The position numbers and the translations under genes were made by a program. A stretch of 64,000 bases of DNA, from NCBI RefSeq assembly GCF_000802385.1, contig NZ_JTDN01000002.1, positions 806,001-870,000 of the forward strand, written 5' to 3'. This stretch comes from Croceibacterium mercuriale (lineage in GTDB: Bacteria > Pseudomonadota > Alphaproteobacteria > Sphingomonadales > Sphingomonadaceae). Shown piece by piece: positions 24,131 through 34,550 of the stretch; position 1 is the first letter of the stretch; every line of letters starts with the position of its first letter. The notes below the pieces were generated by a model. The model saw only the letters and a list, made by a program, of their open reading frames with translations, ran no database searches and was not told where the DNA came from.

Positions 24131-24296
24131 TTTTCGCCCTTGGACCTGTCAAATCGACGGCGCAAGCGGCGCGCGACGGGCGCTATTCTGTTGCCGGACA
24201 GGCCGGTGCAACTGCCCGCAAATTGCTGGTTCGGCTGGTAAAACGCAACCGCGGGCAAGGCGCCGCGGAACGACTCCGCAGCGCCCCGGCCGGCAG

Positions 24297-25295
24297 CTAT
24301 TCCGCCGCCTCGGCTTCGACCCTGGCATGGGCTGCCTGTTCGTTGCGGACATATTCCAGGGTTGCCAGGAAGCGCTCGGCATCCAGCGCCGCCATGCAGC
24401 CGCTTCCGGCCGCGGTCACCGCCTGGCGATAGGTGTGGTCGGCCACATCGCCGCAGGCGAACACGCCGGGCCGGTTGGTCTTGGGCGTGCCCGGCTCCAC
24501 CACGATGTAGCCATTGTCGTCCATCTCCAGCTTGCCCTGGAACAGGCTGGTGGAGGGGGCATGGCCGATCGCCACGAAGGCACCGTCGCAGACGAAGTCG
24601 CTGAACTCGCCCGTCTCCATGTCGCCCAGCACCAGATGGGTCAGGCCGCCCTGCATCGGATCGCCTTCGAAGCTTTCGACCCGCTTGTTCCACAGCACCT
24701 TGATCTTGGGGTGGACGAACAGCCGGTCCTGCAGGATCCGCTCCGCGCGCAGGTCGCCCCGGCGGTGGATCAGCGTGACCTCCTCCGCATGGTGCGTCAG
24801 GTACAGCGCCTCTTCGACCGCGGTGTTGCCACCGCCGATCACCGCGACCTTCTTGCCGCGATAGAAGAACCCGTCGCAGGTGGCGCAGGCGCTCACGCCC
24901 TTGCCGCCCAGCGCCTGTTCGCCCGGCACGCCCAGCCATTTGGCCTGCGCGCCGGTGGCGATCACCAGCACGTCGCCGACATATTCGTCGCCGCTGTCAC
25001 CCTTCGCGCGAAAGGGGGTGCCACTGTCGATGTCCACCTCGGTGATGGTGTCCCAGATCATGCGGGTGCCGACATGTTCGGCCTGCGCCTGCATTTCCGT
25101 CATCAGCCACGGGCCCTGCACCACGTCGCGAAAGCCGGGATAGTTTTCCACATCGGTGGTGATGGTCAGCTGCCCGCCGGGCTGCAGGCCCTGCACCACG
25201 ATCGGCTCCATCCCTGCACGCGCGCCATAGATGGCCGCCGTCAGCCCCGCCGGGCCGCTGCCGATGATCAGCATCCGCGTGGTGTGCGTCGTCAT
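24297..25295 (-). CDS. trxB: Thioredoxin-disulfide reductase
   Basis: This 332-residue FAD enzyme passes electrons from NADPH to thioredoxin. It has the FAD motif IIGSGPAGLTAAIYGARAG near the N-terminus, the redox pair C137-C140 in ACATCDGFF, the NADPH motif VAVIGGGNTAVEEAL and the C-terminal FACGDVADHTYRQAVTAAGS. I chose ATG 25295 (MTTHTTRMLIIGSG); a TTG three codons upstream has the GGGAA ribosome site too close. It is followed downstream by putA after 166 bases and is divergent from a MarR-type regulator gene, which could sense redox state and act on it, though nothing in the sequence proves that. Confidence 0.97.
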   Translation of the reverse strand: MTTHTTRMLIIGSGPAGLTAAIYGARAGMEPIVVQGLQPGGQLTITTDVENYPGFRDVVQGPWLMTEMQAQAEHVGTRMIWDTITEVDIDSGTPFRAKGDSGDEYVGDVLVIATGAQAKWLGVPGEQALGGKGVSACATCDGFFYRGKKVAVIGGGNTAVEEALYLTHHAEEVTLIHRRGDLRAERILQDRLFVHPKIKVLWNKRVESFEGDPMQGGLTHLVLGDMETGEFSDFVCDGAFVAIGHAPSTSLFQGKLEMDDNGYIVVEPGTPKTNRPGVFACGDVADHTYRQAVTAAGSGCMAALDAERFLATLEYVRNEQAAHARVEAEAAE

Positions 25296-25495
25296 GTCTG
25301 CCAAAAGTTCCCGTCCGTCGATCCAGCGGCTCAGGTGGCGCCTGGATGGCGGCGGATCAAGCCCGGTCGCAACAGTGCTGGACTTGTTAGCCTCCTATGT
25401 CCAGAGGGCTCCAGGACAGTGGAGCGGAGCGTGGAAGCGTCGGTGCGGTTGGCCTGCACCGCGAACGAGGCCATGAATGTGTCACTGAATCGAGA

Positions 25496-26023
25496 ATGAG
25501 CATGGACAGTACCAAGAGCGACCAGCCCGAAGGTCGCGCCGCCAGCGCCTTCGCCATCTATCGCGAAGGCGGCACCACGCCGGATATCCGCCTGACGATC
25601 AACCTGGTGCTGGTCGCCCGCCGGTGGCGCGCGCTGCTGGACGAGAAGCTGCGCCCGATCGGCCAGAGTTCCGCCCGGATGGAGGCGATGTCCGCCATCA
25701 TGAACGCGCCCGACCCCAACGCGCAGATCGACATTGCCAAGCGGCTGCGCATCGAAGGGCCGACCATGACGCGCATGGTCGACACGCTCAGCCGGGACGG
25801 GCTGGTCGCGCGCGAGCAGGCGCCACATGACCGGCGCACCAACTACGTCACCATCACCGATGCCGGCCTGACCGCGCTGGAGGAGATCTTCGGCGTGGTG
25901 GACCCGTTGCGTGACCGCCTGTTCGAAGGGTTCACCCCCGAACAGGTCGTCACCCTGACGGATCAGCTGGCGCTGTTGCTGGAACGGCTGGACGACGGAC
26001 TGCCGGAGCCGGAGGGCGACTGA
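25496..26023 (+). CDS. MarR-family transcriptional regulator
   Basis: This 175-residue winged-helix protein has a MarR core: RLTINLVLVARRWRALLDEK, then QIDIAKRLRIEGPTMTRMVD (recognition helix) and the wing DGLVAREQAPHDRRTNYVTI. The DxRxxx wing motif is present as DRRTNY. The N-terminal 40 residues are a less conserved extension. The start could be ATG 25496 or 25502; neither has a strong ribosome site. It is divergent from trxB (200-base gap) and lies 90 bases upstream of, and codirectional with, the glgE operon. The ligand is unknown. Control of trxB, of itself or of the glucan operon are all possible. Confidence 0.88.
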   Translation: MSMDSTKSDQPEGRAASAFAIYREGGTTPDIRLTINLVLVARRWRALLDEKLRPIGQSSARMEAMSAIMNAPDPNAQIDIAKRLRIEGPTMTRMVDTLSRDGLVAREQAPHDRRTNYVTITDAGLTALEEIFGVVDPLRDRLFEGFTPEQVVTLTDQLALLLERLDDGLPEPEGD

Positions 26024-26047
26024 CGCCCCGAGATGGGCATGCAGGCT

Positions 26048-26072
26048 GGAACGATGGTGCCGGGCAGGGTTT
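26048..26072 (+). promoter_or_regulatory. EcfG-like general-stress promoter in front of glgE
   Basis: GGAAC (26048-26052), 16 bases, then GTTT (26069-26072) resembles the alphaproteobacterial EcfG consensus GGAAC-N16/17-CGTT. The C of CGTT is not matched and the spacing is at the short end. It lies about 42 bases before the glgE start. Trehalose/glycogen genes are typical general-stress targets. Confidence 0.45.
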
Positions 26073-26113
26073 GAGTAGGCGAACCGAACACCTGACGATC
26101 CGGGAGATCGCCC

Positions 26114-29100
26114 TTGCCTGCTGCCGCCTTGCAGATTGTCCGCGCCTATGACCGCAACCAGTCGGAGGCCGGCACCGCGGGGCAAGCCGCCACCGGTGGC
26201 GCGGATGGATGGATCATCGAACTGCCCGGCCTGTTCGATCCGGCGATCGACGCGCCGCTGCGCGAGTGGGTGACGGCGGCAAAGGCCGCCGGGGCACGGC
26301 TGATCCTGCAGGCGGACCCGGCCCGGTTCGTGCACGACCATCCGCTGGTCGCCGCCAACCCGGCCGCCTTTGCCCTGCGCAGCGACGGAGCCCCGCGTGG
26401 CATCGTCGACCCGCGCAAGCCGATGCCGCTGACGGGCGAGGCCCGCGCACGCTTCCGCGACCCTGCCTGGCAGCCGCTGTTCGCCGGCATACTGGCGGAG
26501 CGGCTGGCCGAGCTGGCGCAGGCGGGCCTTGCCGGCCTGCGGCTGGCACCCGGATCGCTGTCGCCTGCCTTGTTTGCCGCAATACGGGAGCAGCTGGTCC
26601 GGAGCGCACCGGAGTTCCTGTTCATCGCCGGGCCTGCAGGGGCAGACCGGGCGGGGATGCTGGCGCTGGCGGGGGCCGGCTGCGATTATCTCGTATCCTC
26701 GTTCGGCTGGTGGGATGGTGCCGCCCCGTGGCTGCTGGAGGAGCTGAACATCCTGTCCCGCGCGGGGCGCGTGCTGCATGAACTGCCGGGCGGTGCGAGC
26801 GCGTGTCAGGCCGCCCTGGCGCAAGCCCTCGGCGGTGGAGTGATCCTGCCCGCCAGCAGCGAACTGACGGTGCAGCCGGCTGGTGCGGCGGCGTTCTCCG
26901 GCCCGCTGGTGCGCCTGTCCTCCGGCGCCGATCCGGTGCTGGCGCTCCTGCGCACCGACGGGGCCGATGCGCGGCTGGCCACCCGGGCGGAGCTGATCCT
27001 CGCCAATGGCGGCAGTGACGAGGCGGTGGTGACATCTGCGCAGCTGTCCGTCGCCGGTGCCCGCTTCACCGCCGGCATCACGCCCGTGACGCTGGCCGCG
27101 GGCGAGGTCAGCCGCGTCACGCTGGATGCCGCGAAGCCCATCACGGCGCAGCCGCCACGCACCGATCCTGCCGCGCTGGCATCCATGCCGCGGCTGGTGC
27201 TGGAAGCGATCGAGCCGGTGGTGGATGGCGGCGCCTTTGCCGCCAAGCGCGTGGTGGGGGAGGACGTGACCGTCACTGCCACCCTGTTCGGCGACGGGCA
27301 CGAACAGCTCGCGGCCGAACTGCTGTGGCGCGCGGGCGACGGTGACGAATGGCAGCGCGTGGCCATGGAGCAGCTGCCCAATGATCGCTGGCGCGCCCGC
27401 TTTCCGCTGACCCGCCTTGGCCGGCACCAGTTCGTGGTGGAAGGCTGGCTGGATCGCTGGGGCGGGTTCCGCCGCGACTTCCGCAAGAAGGTCGTGGCCG
27501 AGGTCGCGCAGCCGGTCGACCATGCCGAAGGCCGCGCCATCGTGGCCGAAGCGATCGCGCGCATGACGGGCGACGTGCGCAAGCAGCTGGCCGGGCTGCT
27601 GCCCCGGCTGGAAAGCGCCAGCGAGGCAGACAGCGTGACGCTGCTGCTGTCGGACGAACTGGCGCAGCTGATGGCGACGGCAGATGACCGCCCCTTCCGC
27701 ATCGTCAGCGCGCCAGCGCTCGTCGATGCCGAGCGGGTCGAGGCGCGTTTCTCCAGCTGGTACGAGATCTTCCCGCGCTCCATTACCGAAGACAAGGCGC
27801 GGCACGGCACCTTTGCCGATGTGATCGGCATCCTGCCGCATGTGCGCGATATGGGCTTCGACACGCTGTACTTCCCGCCGATTCACCCGATCGGTACCGC
27901 CAATCGCAAGGGGCCGAACAACACGCTGACGCCCGGGCCGGACGATGTCGGCAGCCCTTACGCCATCGGCAGTCCCGATGGCGGGCACGATGCGCTGCAC
28001 CCGGAACTGGGCAGCTTCGACGATTTCCGCAGGCTGGTCGCCGCCGCGCACGAGCATGGGCTGGAGATCGCGCTGGACTTCGCCATCCAGTGTTCGCCCG
28101 ATCATCCGTGGCTGAAGGAGCACCCCGGCTGGTTCGCCTGGCGTCCGGATGGCAGCATGAAATATGCGGAGAACCCGCCCAAGAAGTACCAGGACATCGT
28201 CAATGTCGATTTCTATGCGCCGGATGCGATCCCCGGCTTGTGGAACGCCTTGCGTGACGTGATCCTGCTGTGGGTGGCGGAAGGGGTGAAGACCTTCCGC
28301 GTGGACAACCCGCACACCAAGACGCTGCCGTTCTGGGAATGGATGATCGGGGAGGTCCGCAGCCTGCATCCGGAGGTGATCTTCCTGTCCGAAGCCTTCA
28401 CCCGGCCAACCATGATGTACCGTCTGGCCAAGGTCGGCTTCAGCCAGAGCTACACCTATTTCACCTGGCGTGACCACAAGGCGGAGCTGACCGAATATAT
28501 CGAGGAGCTGACGACAACGGCGCCGAAGGAGTTCTACCGCCCGCACTTCTTCGTCAACACGCCCGACATCAACCCGCACTTCCTGCAGACCGGCGGCCGC
28601 CCCGCGCACCGCATCCGTGCAGTGCTGGCGGCGACGCTGTCCGGCCTGTGGGGCGTATATTCCGGGTTCGAGCTGTGCGACGCCGCGCCGCTGGGGCCAG
28701 GCAAGGAGGAGTATCTCGACAGCGAGAAGTACGAGATCCGCCCGTACCAGGCGCGCCGGACCGGCGACATCGTGGACGATATCACGCTGCTGAACCATCT
28801 GCGCCGCGCGCATCCGGCACTGCAGACGCATCTCAACACGCGCTTCTATGCCACCGACAGCGATCAGATCATCTGGTACGGCAAGCCCGCCGTCGGCGAT
28901 GGCGCACTGGCGGAGATGATCATGGTGATGGTCAACATGGATCCGCATAACGCCCATGGCTGCACATACGAGGTGCCGTTGTGGCAGTTCGGCCTGCCCG
29001 ATCACGGCACGATCGCGGTCGAGGATCTGGCGAAAGGCAACAGCTTCCAGCTGCACGGCAAGGCGCAGACCATCCACCTGACCCCGGACGAACCCTATCG

Positions 29101-29137
29101 CATCTGGCGCTTCAGCCTGCCCAAGGACGCATCGTGA
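26114..29137 (+). CDS. glgE: Alpha-1,4-glucan:maltose-1-phosphate maltosyltransferase with N-terminal extension
   Basis: GlgE adds maltose units from maltose-1-phosphate to alpha-1,4-glucan, bypassing ADP-glucose glycogen synthase. This copy has 1007 residues; the usual enzyme is about 650-700. Canonical GlgE begins near residue 358 (MPRLVLEAIEPVVDGGAFAA). The GH13 barrel follows, with nucleophile D731 in TFRVDNPHTK and acid/base E760 in LSEAFTRP; FYFP-type block TLYFPPIHPIGTANRKGPNN is also intact. The first 357 residues look like a degenerate barrel-type domain (FALRSDGAPRGIVDPRKPM; CDYLVSSFGWWDGAAPWLLE) without an obvious active site. The start is TTG, with GGGAG 7 bases upstream; no in-frame ATG occurs for about 100 codons. 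The last four bases (GTGA) overlap the treS start. Confidence 0.94.
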   Translation: MPAAALQIVRAYDRNQSEAGTAGQAATGGADGWIIELPGLFDPAIDAPLREWVTAAKAAGARLILQADPARFVHDHPLVAANPAAFALRSDGAPRGIVDPRKPMPLTGEARARFRDPAWQPLFAGILAERLAELAQAGLAGLRLAPGSLSPALFAAIREQLVRSAPEFLFIAGPAGADRAGMLALAGAGCDYLVSSFGWWDGAAPWLLEELNILSRAGRVLHELPGGASACQAALAQALGGGVILPASSELTVQPAGAAAFSGPLVRLSSGADPVLALLRTDGADARLATRAELILANGGSDEAVVTSAQLSVAGARFTAGITPVTLAAGEVSRVTLDAAKPITAQPPRTDPAALASMPRLVLEAIEPVVDGGAFAAKRVVGEDVTVTATLFGDGHEQLAAELLWRAGDGDEWQRVAMEQLPNDRWRARFPLTRLGRHQFVVEGWLDRWGGFRRDFRKKVVAEVAQPVDHAEGRAIVAEAIARMTGDVRKQLAGLLPRLESASEADSVTLLLSDELAQLMATADDRPFRIVSAPALVDAERVEARFSSWYEIFPRSITEDKARHGTFADVIGILPHVRDMGFDTLYFPPIHPIGTANRKGPNNTLTPGPDDVGSPYAIGSPDGGHDALHPELGSFDDFRRLVAAAHEHGLEIALDFAIQCSPDHPWLKEHPGWFAWRPDGSMKYAENPPKKYQDIVNVDFYAPDAIPGLWNALRDVILLWVAEGVKTFRVDNPHTKTLPFWEWMIGEVRSLHPEVIFLSEAFTRPTMMYRLAKVGFSQSYTYFTWRDHKAELTEYIEELTTTAPKEFYRPHFFVNTPDINPHFLQTGGRPAHRIRAVLAATLSGLWGVYSGFELCDAAPLGPGKEEYLDSEKYEIRPYQARRTGDIVDDITLLNHLRRAHPALQTHLNTRFYATDSDQIIWYGKPAVGDGALAEMIMVMVNMDPHNAHGCTYEVPLWQFGLPDHGTIAVEDLAKGNSFQLHGKAQTIHLTPDEPYRIWRFSLPKDAS

Positions 29138-32100
29138 CCGAACTTGCCCCCTCCACCACCAGCGCAACCTTTGTCGATCCGGCGGACGATCGGCAGTGGT
29201 ACAAGGATGCGGTCATCTACCAGCTGCACGTCAAGTCGTTCTTCGATGCGAACAATGACGGGATCGGCGACTTTGCCGGGCTGATGGAGAAGCTGGACTA
29301 CATCGCCGACCTGGGCGTGACGGCGATCTGGCTGCTGCCCTTCTACCCCTCGCCCCGGCGCGACGACGGCTACGACATTGCCGAGTATCGCGATGTGTCG
29401 CCTGACTACGGCACGATCGAGGAGCTGCGCGCGCTGATCGACGCCGCGCATGCGCGTGGCATCCGGGTCATCACGGAACTGGTCATCAATCACACATCCG
29501 ACCAGCACCCCTGGTTCCAGGCCGCGCGCAAGGCGCCGCCGGGCAGCCCGGAGCGGGACTTCTATGTCTGGTCGGACGACGACAAGCTGTATTCCGGCAC
29601 CCGCATCATCTTCCTGGACACGGAGAAATCCAACTGGACCTGGGATGAGGAGGCGGGCGCCTATTTCTGGCACCGGTTCTATTCGCACCAGCCGGACCTG
29701 AACTTCGACAATCCGGCCGTGCTGCAGGAAGTGCTGGACGTCATGCACTTCTGGCTGGACGCCGGGATCGATGGCTTGCGGCTGGATGCGATCCCCTACC
29801 TGATCGAGCGGGACGGCACCTCCAACGAGAACCTGGGCGAGACCCACGAGGTCCTGAAGAAGATCCGCGCCGACCTGGACCAGCATTACCCCGGCCGGAT
29901 GCTGCTGGCGGAGGCCAACATGTGGCCGGAGGACACGCAGCAATATTTCGGTGCGCGGGAGGACGTGACGGAGGAATGCCACATGGCGTTCCATTTCCCG
30001 CTGATGCCGCGCATGTACATGGCAGTGGCGCAGGAAGACCGCTTCCCAATCACCGACATCATGCGGCAGACGCCCGACATCCCGGAGGATGCGCAATGGG
30101 CGATCTTCCTGCGCAACCATGACGAGCTGACGCTGGAAATGGTGACGGATGCGGAGCGGGATTACCTCTGGAACACCTACGCCGCCGATCGCCGCGCGCG
30201 CATCAATCTGGGCATCCGGCGCCGCCTGGCGCCATTGATGGAGCGGGACCGGCGCCGCATCGAGCTGATGAACGCGCTGCTGCTGACCATGCCCGGTACC
30301 CCGGTGCTGTATTATGGCGACGAGATCGGCATGGGCGACAACATCTTCCTGGGGGATCGGGATGGCGTGCGCACGCCGATGCAATGGTCGCCGGACCGCA
30401 ATGGCGGCTTCTCCAAGGCCGATCCTGCCACGCTGACGCTGCCGGCGATCCAGGATCCGCTCTACGGCTATGCCGCGGTGAACGTGGAGGCGCAGGAGCG
30501 TGACCGCCACTCGCTGCTCAACTGGGTCAAGCGGGCGCTGGCCGTGCGCCGCCGCTACCAGGCGTTCGGACGGGGCGAGCAGTGCTTCCTGCGACCGGCC
30601 AACCGCCGGATCCTGGCCTATCTGCGCACCTTCGAAGGGGCAAACGGGCCGGAGACGATCCTGTGCGTGGCCAATCTGGGCCGGAATGCGCAGGCGGTGG
30701 AGCTGGACCTGCACGAATATGAAGGCCGCACCCCGGTGGAGCTGACCGGCGGCGAATCCTTCCCGGCCATCGGCCAGCTGCCATACCTGCTGACGCTGCC
30801 GCCATACGGCTTCCTGTGGTTCGAGCTGACGCAGGGCGACGCGCCCGGCTGGGCCAGCGCGGCGCCGTCGCTCGACAGCGAGCGGCACACCTTCGTGCTG
30901 CGGCCGGAACTGGCCGACGTGGCCCGGGGTGGCAACCGTGCCGTGCTGGAGGGCGACATCCTGCCCGCCTATCTGGGTGGTCGCCGCTGGTTCGGTGGCA
31001 AGGATGCGCGGATCGACGGCGTCAGCCTGCTGCGCACCACCGCGCTGCCCGGCGCGGACGACCTGCTGCTGGGCGAGCTTGCCGTGACCAGCGATGGCGA
31101 GGAGGCGATCTATACCCTGCCGCTGGGCATTACCTGGGAAGGCGAGCGGTCCGGGCCTTTTGCCAGCAACCTGGCGCTGGGGCGGGTGCGCCGTGGGCGC
31201 AATGTCGGGCTGCTGACCGACGGGTTCGCCACCCTGACCTTCGCCAGCAGCGTGTTGGCCGCCATGCGTGACGGGGTGACGGTGCCGGCTGACGGCGGCG
31301 AACTGCGCTTCGCCGCGACGCCCGCCTTCGACCTGGAGCCGGAGGGCGAGCCGGAATGGCTGTCCGCCGAACAGTCGAACTCGACCGTGATCGTCGGCCA
31401 GCAGGCGGTGCTGAAGCTGCTGCGCAAGCTGGCGCCCGGCGTACACCCTGATGCGGAGATGACCCGCTATCTGGGCGAGAACGGGTTCGCCAACGTGCCG
31501 GCCGTCATGGGCACGGTGACCCGCGTGGACGAGAGCGGCGAGGAGACGCTGCTGATGATCGCGCAGGCCTTCGTCTACAATCAGGGCGATGGCTGGCAGT
31601 GGACGCTGAACGCGCTGGAGCGGCTGTCGACCGATACGGACTGGAGCTTCTCCAATTACGAGAACTTCGCCGCCAATCTGGGGCGCCGCCTGGCGGAGAT
31701 GCACGAGGTGCTGGCGCGCCCGACCGGCAATGCCGACTTCGCGCCCGAGCAGATGAGCGCCGCCGATGCAGAGGCGCTGGGTGCGCGGGTCGCGGGTGAG
31801 GTGGCGCAGGCGATCGGCCGGCTGGCCGATACCGAGCTGTCGGAAGACGTGGCGGCGGATGCCGGCTGGCTGGCCGACAATCGGGCCGCCATCACCGATG
31901 CGATTGCCGAACTGGCGAAGCAGGCCGAGGGACAGCAGCGCATCCGCATCCATGGCGACCTGCATCTGGGGCAGGTGCTGATGACCGGGCATGATGTAAT
32001 GATCATCGATTTCGAAGGCGAGCCGGCCCGGCCGCTGCATGAACGCCGGGCCAAGGATCTGCCGGCGCGCGACGTGGCCGGCATGCTGCGGTCCTTCGAT

Positions 32101-32382
32101 TATGCCGCCGCGGTTGCCGGCAGCAACCGTCCGGCGGCATCCGAAAGCCACGAGGAACGCGCAGGCGAGGGAGCGGAGATGTTCCGTCGCCGTGCGATCG
32201 AGGCGTTCCTGGAAGGCTATCACGGGACGGAGAAGCGCGATCCGATGATGCTGCTCTTCGTACTGGAGAAGGCCGCTTACGAAATCGGCTACGAGGCGGC
32301 GAACCGCCCCGACTGGATCGGCGTGCCGGCCGGCGGACTGGCGCAGGCAGCGCGCGCATTGCTGCAGGAGAATGGTGAATGA
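29134..32382 (+). CDS. treS: Trehalose synthase fused to maltokinase
   Basis: This 1082-residue fusion joins two consecutive steps. TreS (about residues 1-555) interconverts trehalose and maltose: [20 protein letters not shown], nucleophile D218 in [10 protein letters not shown], and [18 protein letters not shown]. Maltokinase (about 600-1082) phosphorylates maltose with ATP: cap motif [18 protein letters not shown], catalytic loop HGDLHLGQ with H940, and metal-binding D959 in IIDFEGEP. The product maltose-1-phosphate is the GlgE substrate, so the fusion would channel it to the enzyme encoded just upstream. The GTG start overlaps the glgE stop and the stop overlaps the glgB ATG. TreS-Mak (TreS-Pep2) fusions are known in many proteobacteria. 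Confidence 0.95.
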   Translation: MTELAPSTTSATFVDPADDRQWYKDAVIYQLHVKSFFDANNDGIGDFAGLMEKLDYIADLGVTAIWLLPFYPSPRRDDGYDIAEYRDVSPDYGTIEELRALIDAAHARGIRVITELVINHTSDQHPWFQAARKAPPGSPERDFYVWSDDDKLYSGTRIIFLDTEKSNWTWDEEAGAYFWHRFYSHQPDLNFDNPAVLQEVLDVMHFWLDAGIDGLRLDAIPYLIERDGTSNENLGETHEVLKKIRADLDQHYPGRMLLAEANMWPEDTQQYFGAREDVTEECHMAFHFPLMPRMYMAVAQEDRFPITDIMRQTPDIPEDAQWAIFLRNHDELTLEMVTDAERDYLWNTYAADRRARINLGIRRRLAPLMERDRRRIELMNALLLTMPGTPVLYYGDEIGMGDNIFLGDRDGVRTPMQWSPDRNGGFSKADPATLTLPAIQDPLYGYAAVNVEAQERDRHSLLNWVKRALAVRRRYQAFGRGEQCFLRPANRRILAYLRTFEGANGPETILCVANLGRNAQAVELDLHEYEGRTPVELTGGESFPAIGQLPYLLTLPPYGFLWFELTQGDAPGWASAAPSLDSERHTFVLRPELADVARGGNRAVLEGDILPAYLGGRRWFGGKDARIDGVSLLRTTALPGADDLLLGELAVTSDGEEAIYTLPLGITWEGERSGPFASNLALGRVRRGRNVGLLTDGFATLTFASSVLAAMRDGVTVPADGGELRFAATPAFDLEPEGEPEWLSAEQSNSTVIVGQQAVLKLLRKLAPGVHPDAEMTRYLGENGFANVPAVMGTVTRVDESGEETLLMIAQAFVYNQGDGWQWTLNALERLSTDTDWSFSNYENFAANLGRRLAEMHEVLARPTGNADFAPEQMSAADAEALGARVAGEVAQAIGRLADTELSEDVAADAGWLADNRAAITDAIAELAKQAEGQQRIRIHGDLHLGQVLMTGHDVMIIDFEGEPARPLHERRAKDLPARDVAGMLRSFDYAAAVAGSNRPAASESHEERAGEGAEMFRRRAIEAFLEGYHGTEKRDPMMLLFVLEKAAYEIGYEAANRPDWIGVPAGGLAQAARALLQENGE

Positions 32383-34550
32383 CCGAGATGCTTCCTGCCG
32401 CCGCCGCGGCCATGCTGGAAGGCCGGCTGGACAATCCCTTCGCCTTCCTGGGCGCGCATCGCGAGGGCGATGCCGTGATTGTGCGCACCTTCCAGCCCGG
32501 TGCGGCAAAGGTGGAGGCGATGCAGGGCCGCGCCGCCAGCCCGCTGGCAGAGGCCGCCCCCGGCCTGTTCAGCGGCCCGCTGGCGAATGACGGGGCCTAT
32601 CTGCTGCGCATCACCTGGCCCGATGGCACGGTGCAGGAGACGGAGGATCCATACGCTTTCGGGCTGGTCCTGTCCGAGTTCGACCTGCACCTGTTCACCG
32701 AAGGCCGGCACTTCGACCTGGCGCGCGTGTTCGGCGCGCAGCCCGTCACGGTGGACGGTGTCAGGGGTGTCAACTTCGCAGTGTGGGCGCCCAATGCCCG
32801 CCGTGTCAGCGTGGTGGGCGACTGGAACAGCTGGGACGGCCGCCGCCACCCGATGCGCGCCCGCCATCCCACCGGCGTGTGGGAGCTGTTCGTGCCGCGG
32901 CTGGCCGCCGACACCCGGTACAAGTTCGAGGTCGCGGGTGCGGATGGCTCGATCGTGCAGAAGGCCGATCCGCTGGCCCGTGCGACCGAAGCGCCCCCCG
33001 CCACCGCGTCCATCGTCGCGCCCGTGCCGGACTTCCGCTGGACCGACAGCGACTGGATGGAGGAGCGTGCCGCCAGGCAGGCGCCCGACGCGCCGATCAG
33101 CGTGTATGAGGTCCATGCCGGATCGTGGATGCGGACGCAGGGCGAGACGGGTGAGGTGCTGGACTGGGCCGGGCTGACCGAACGGCTGGTCCCCTATGTG
33201 GCGGGCATGGGCTTCACCCATGTGGAACTGCTGCCGATCATGGAGCATCCGTTCGGCGGATCGTGGGGCTACCAGCCGCTCGGCCAGTTCGCGCCTTCGG
33301 CCCGGTTCGGCACGCCGGACGATTTCGCCGGCTTCGTGGATGCCTGCCACCGGGCGGGCGTGGGCGTGATCCTGGACTGGGTGCCGGCGCATTTCCCGAC
33401 GGATGCGCATGGCCTGGCCATGTTCGACGGCACGCCGCTGTACGAACATGCCGACCCGCGGGAGGGGTTCCACCAAGACTGGAACACGCTGATCTACAAT
33501 CTGGGGCGCAACGAGGTGTCCGGCTTCCTGCTGGCGAGCGCGCTCTGGTGGCTGGAGACGTTCCATGTGGACGGGCTGCGCGTCGATGCCGTCGCGTCCA
33601 TGCTGTACCGCGACTACAGCCGCAATCAGGGTGAGTGGGTGCCCAACGTGCATGGCGGGCGGGAAAATCTGGAGTCGGTCGCGTTCCTGAAGACCATGAA
33701 CACGCTGGTGGCCGAACGCTGCCCTGGGGCGATCACCATTGCCGAGGAAAGCACCGCGTGGCCGGGCGTGTCGGCGCCGGTCGCGCATGGCGGGCTGGGC
33801 TTCGACTACAAGTGGAACATGGGCTGGATGCACGACACGCTCCAGTATTTCGAGCGGGATCCCATGTACCGCAAATGGCACCATGGGGAGCTGACCTTCC
33901 CGATGGTCTATGCCTATTCGGAAAAGTACGTCCTGCCGATCAGCCATGACGAGGTGGTCCACGGCAAGGGATCGCTGTGGGACAAGATGCCGGGCGATCC
34001 TTGGCGCAAGAGCGCGAACCTGCGCGCCTATCTCGCCTTCATGTGGACGCATCCGGGCAAGAAGCTGCTGTTCATGGGCTGTGAACTGGGCGCGCCGAAG
34101 GAGTGGAACCATGATGCCACGCTGCCCTGGCACCTGCTAGACGAGCCCGATCATGCCGGCATCCAGACGCTCGTGCGGGACCTGAACCGGCTTTATGCGG
34201 CCGAGCCGGCTTTGCATAAGTTGGATACGGAACCCGGCGGCTTCTTCTGGCTTGTGCCCGATGATGCAGACAACAGCGTGTACGCCTTCGTGCGGGCGGG
34301 TGGCGGCGGGGCGCCGATGGCGGTGATCGTCAACATGACGCCCCAGCCGCACCAGTCCTATCGCGTGGGCCTGCCGCAGGGGGGGCGCTGGATGGAAGTC
34401 CTGAACACCGATGCCGCGATCTATGGCGGCAGCAACTGGGGCAATGACGGGCAGGTCATGGCCGATGGCCATGGCTGCCACGGTCAGCCGCATTCCGCCG
34501 GCGTCAACCTGCCGCCGCTGGGCGTGGTCGTCCTGAAGGCGGGCACTTGA
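32379..34550 (+). CDS. glgB: 1,4-alpha-glucan branching enzyme
   Basis: This 723-residue enzyme makes alpha-1,6 branches. It has the long N-terminal form: first carbohydrate-binding domain ([20 protein letters not shown]), second CBM48 ([20 protein letters not shown] then [10 protein letters not shown]), then the GH13 barrel. Catalytic residues align with E. coli: D403 in [12 protein letters not shown]456 in [11 protein letters not shown], and the transition-state aspartate in [12 protein letters not shown]. The motif [20 protein letters not shown] is diagnostic. The ATG is preceded by GGAG and overlaps the treS stop (ATGA); the stop overlaps the glgX TTG. It would branch the linear glucan made by GlgE. 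Confidence 0.97.
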   Translation: MTEMLPAAAAAMLEGRLDNPFAFLGAHREGDAVIVRTFQPGAAKVEAMQGRAASPLAEAAPGLFSGPLANDGAYLLRITWPDGTVQETEDPYAFGLVLSEFDLHLFTEGRHFDLARVFGAQPVTVDGVRGVNFAVWAPNARRVSVVGDWNSWDGRRHPMRARHPTGVWELFVPRLAADTRYKFEVAGADGSIVQKADPLARATEAPPATASIVAPVPDFRWTDSDWMEERAARQAPDAPISVYEVHAGSWMRTQGETGEVLDWAGLTERLVPYVAGMGFTHVELLPIMEHPFGGSWGYQPLGQFAPSARFGTPDDFAGFVDACHRAGVGVILDWVPAHFPTDAHGLAMFDGTPLYEHADPREGFHQDWNTLIYNLGRNEVSGFLLASALWWLETFHVDGLRVDAVASMLYRDYSRNQGEWVPNVHGGRENLESVAFLKTMNTLVAERCPGAITIAEESTAWPGVSAPVAHGGLGFDYKWNMGWMHDTLQYFERDPMYRKWHHGELTFPMVYAYSEKYVLPISHDEVVHGKGSLWDKMPGDPWRKSANLRAYLAFMWTHPGKKLLFMGCELGAPKEWNHDATLPWHLLDEPDHAGIQTLVRDLNRLYAAEPALHKLDTEPGGFFWLVPDDADNSVYAFVRAGGGGAPMAVIVNMTPQPHQSYRVGLPQGGRWMEVLNTDAAIYGGSNWGNDGQVMADGHGCHGQPHSAGVNLPPLGVVVLKAGT

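Noticed and set aside
21095-24241. Plus-strand open frame of about 1048 codons opposite putA
   Set aside because: putA is intact and full length on the other strand; the antisense translation has shadow composition with no motif.
24131-24296. Possible small gene or riboswitch between trxB and putA
   Set aside because: No ORF with a ribosome site and no convincing conserved RNA fold could be seen; it is a plain spacer.
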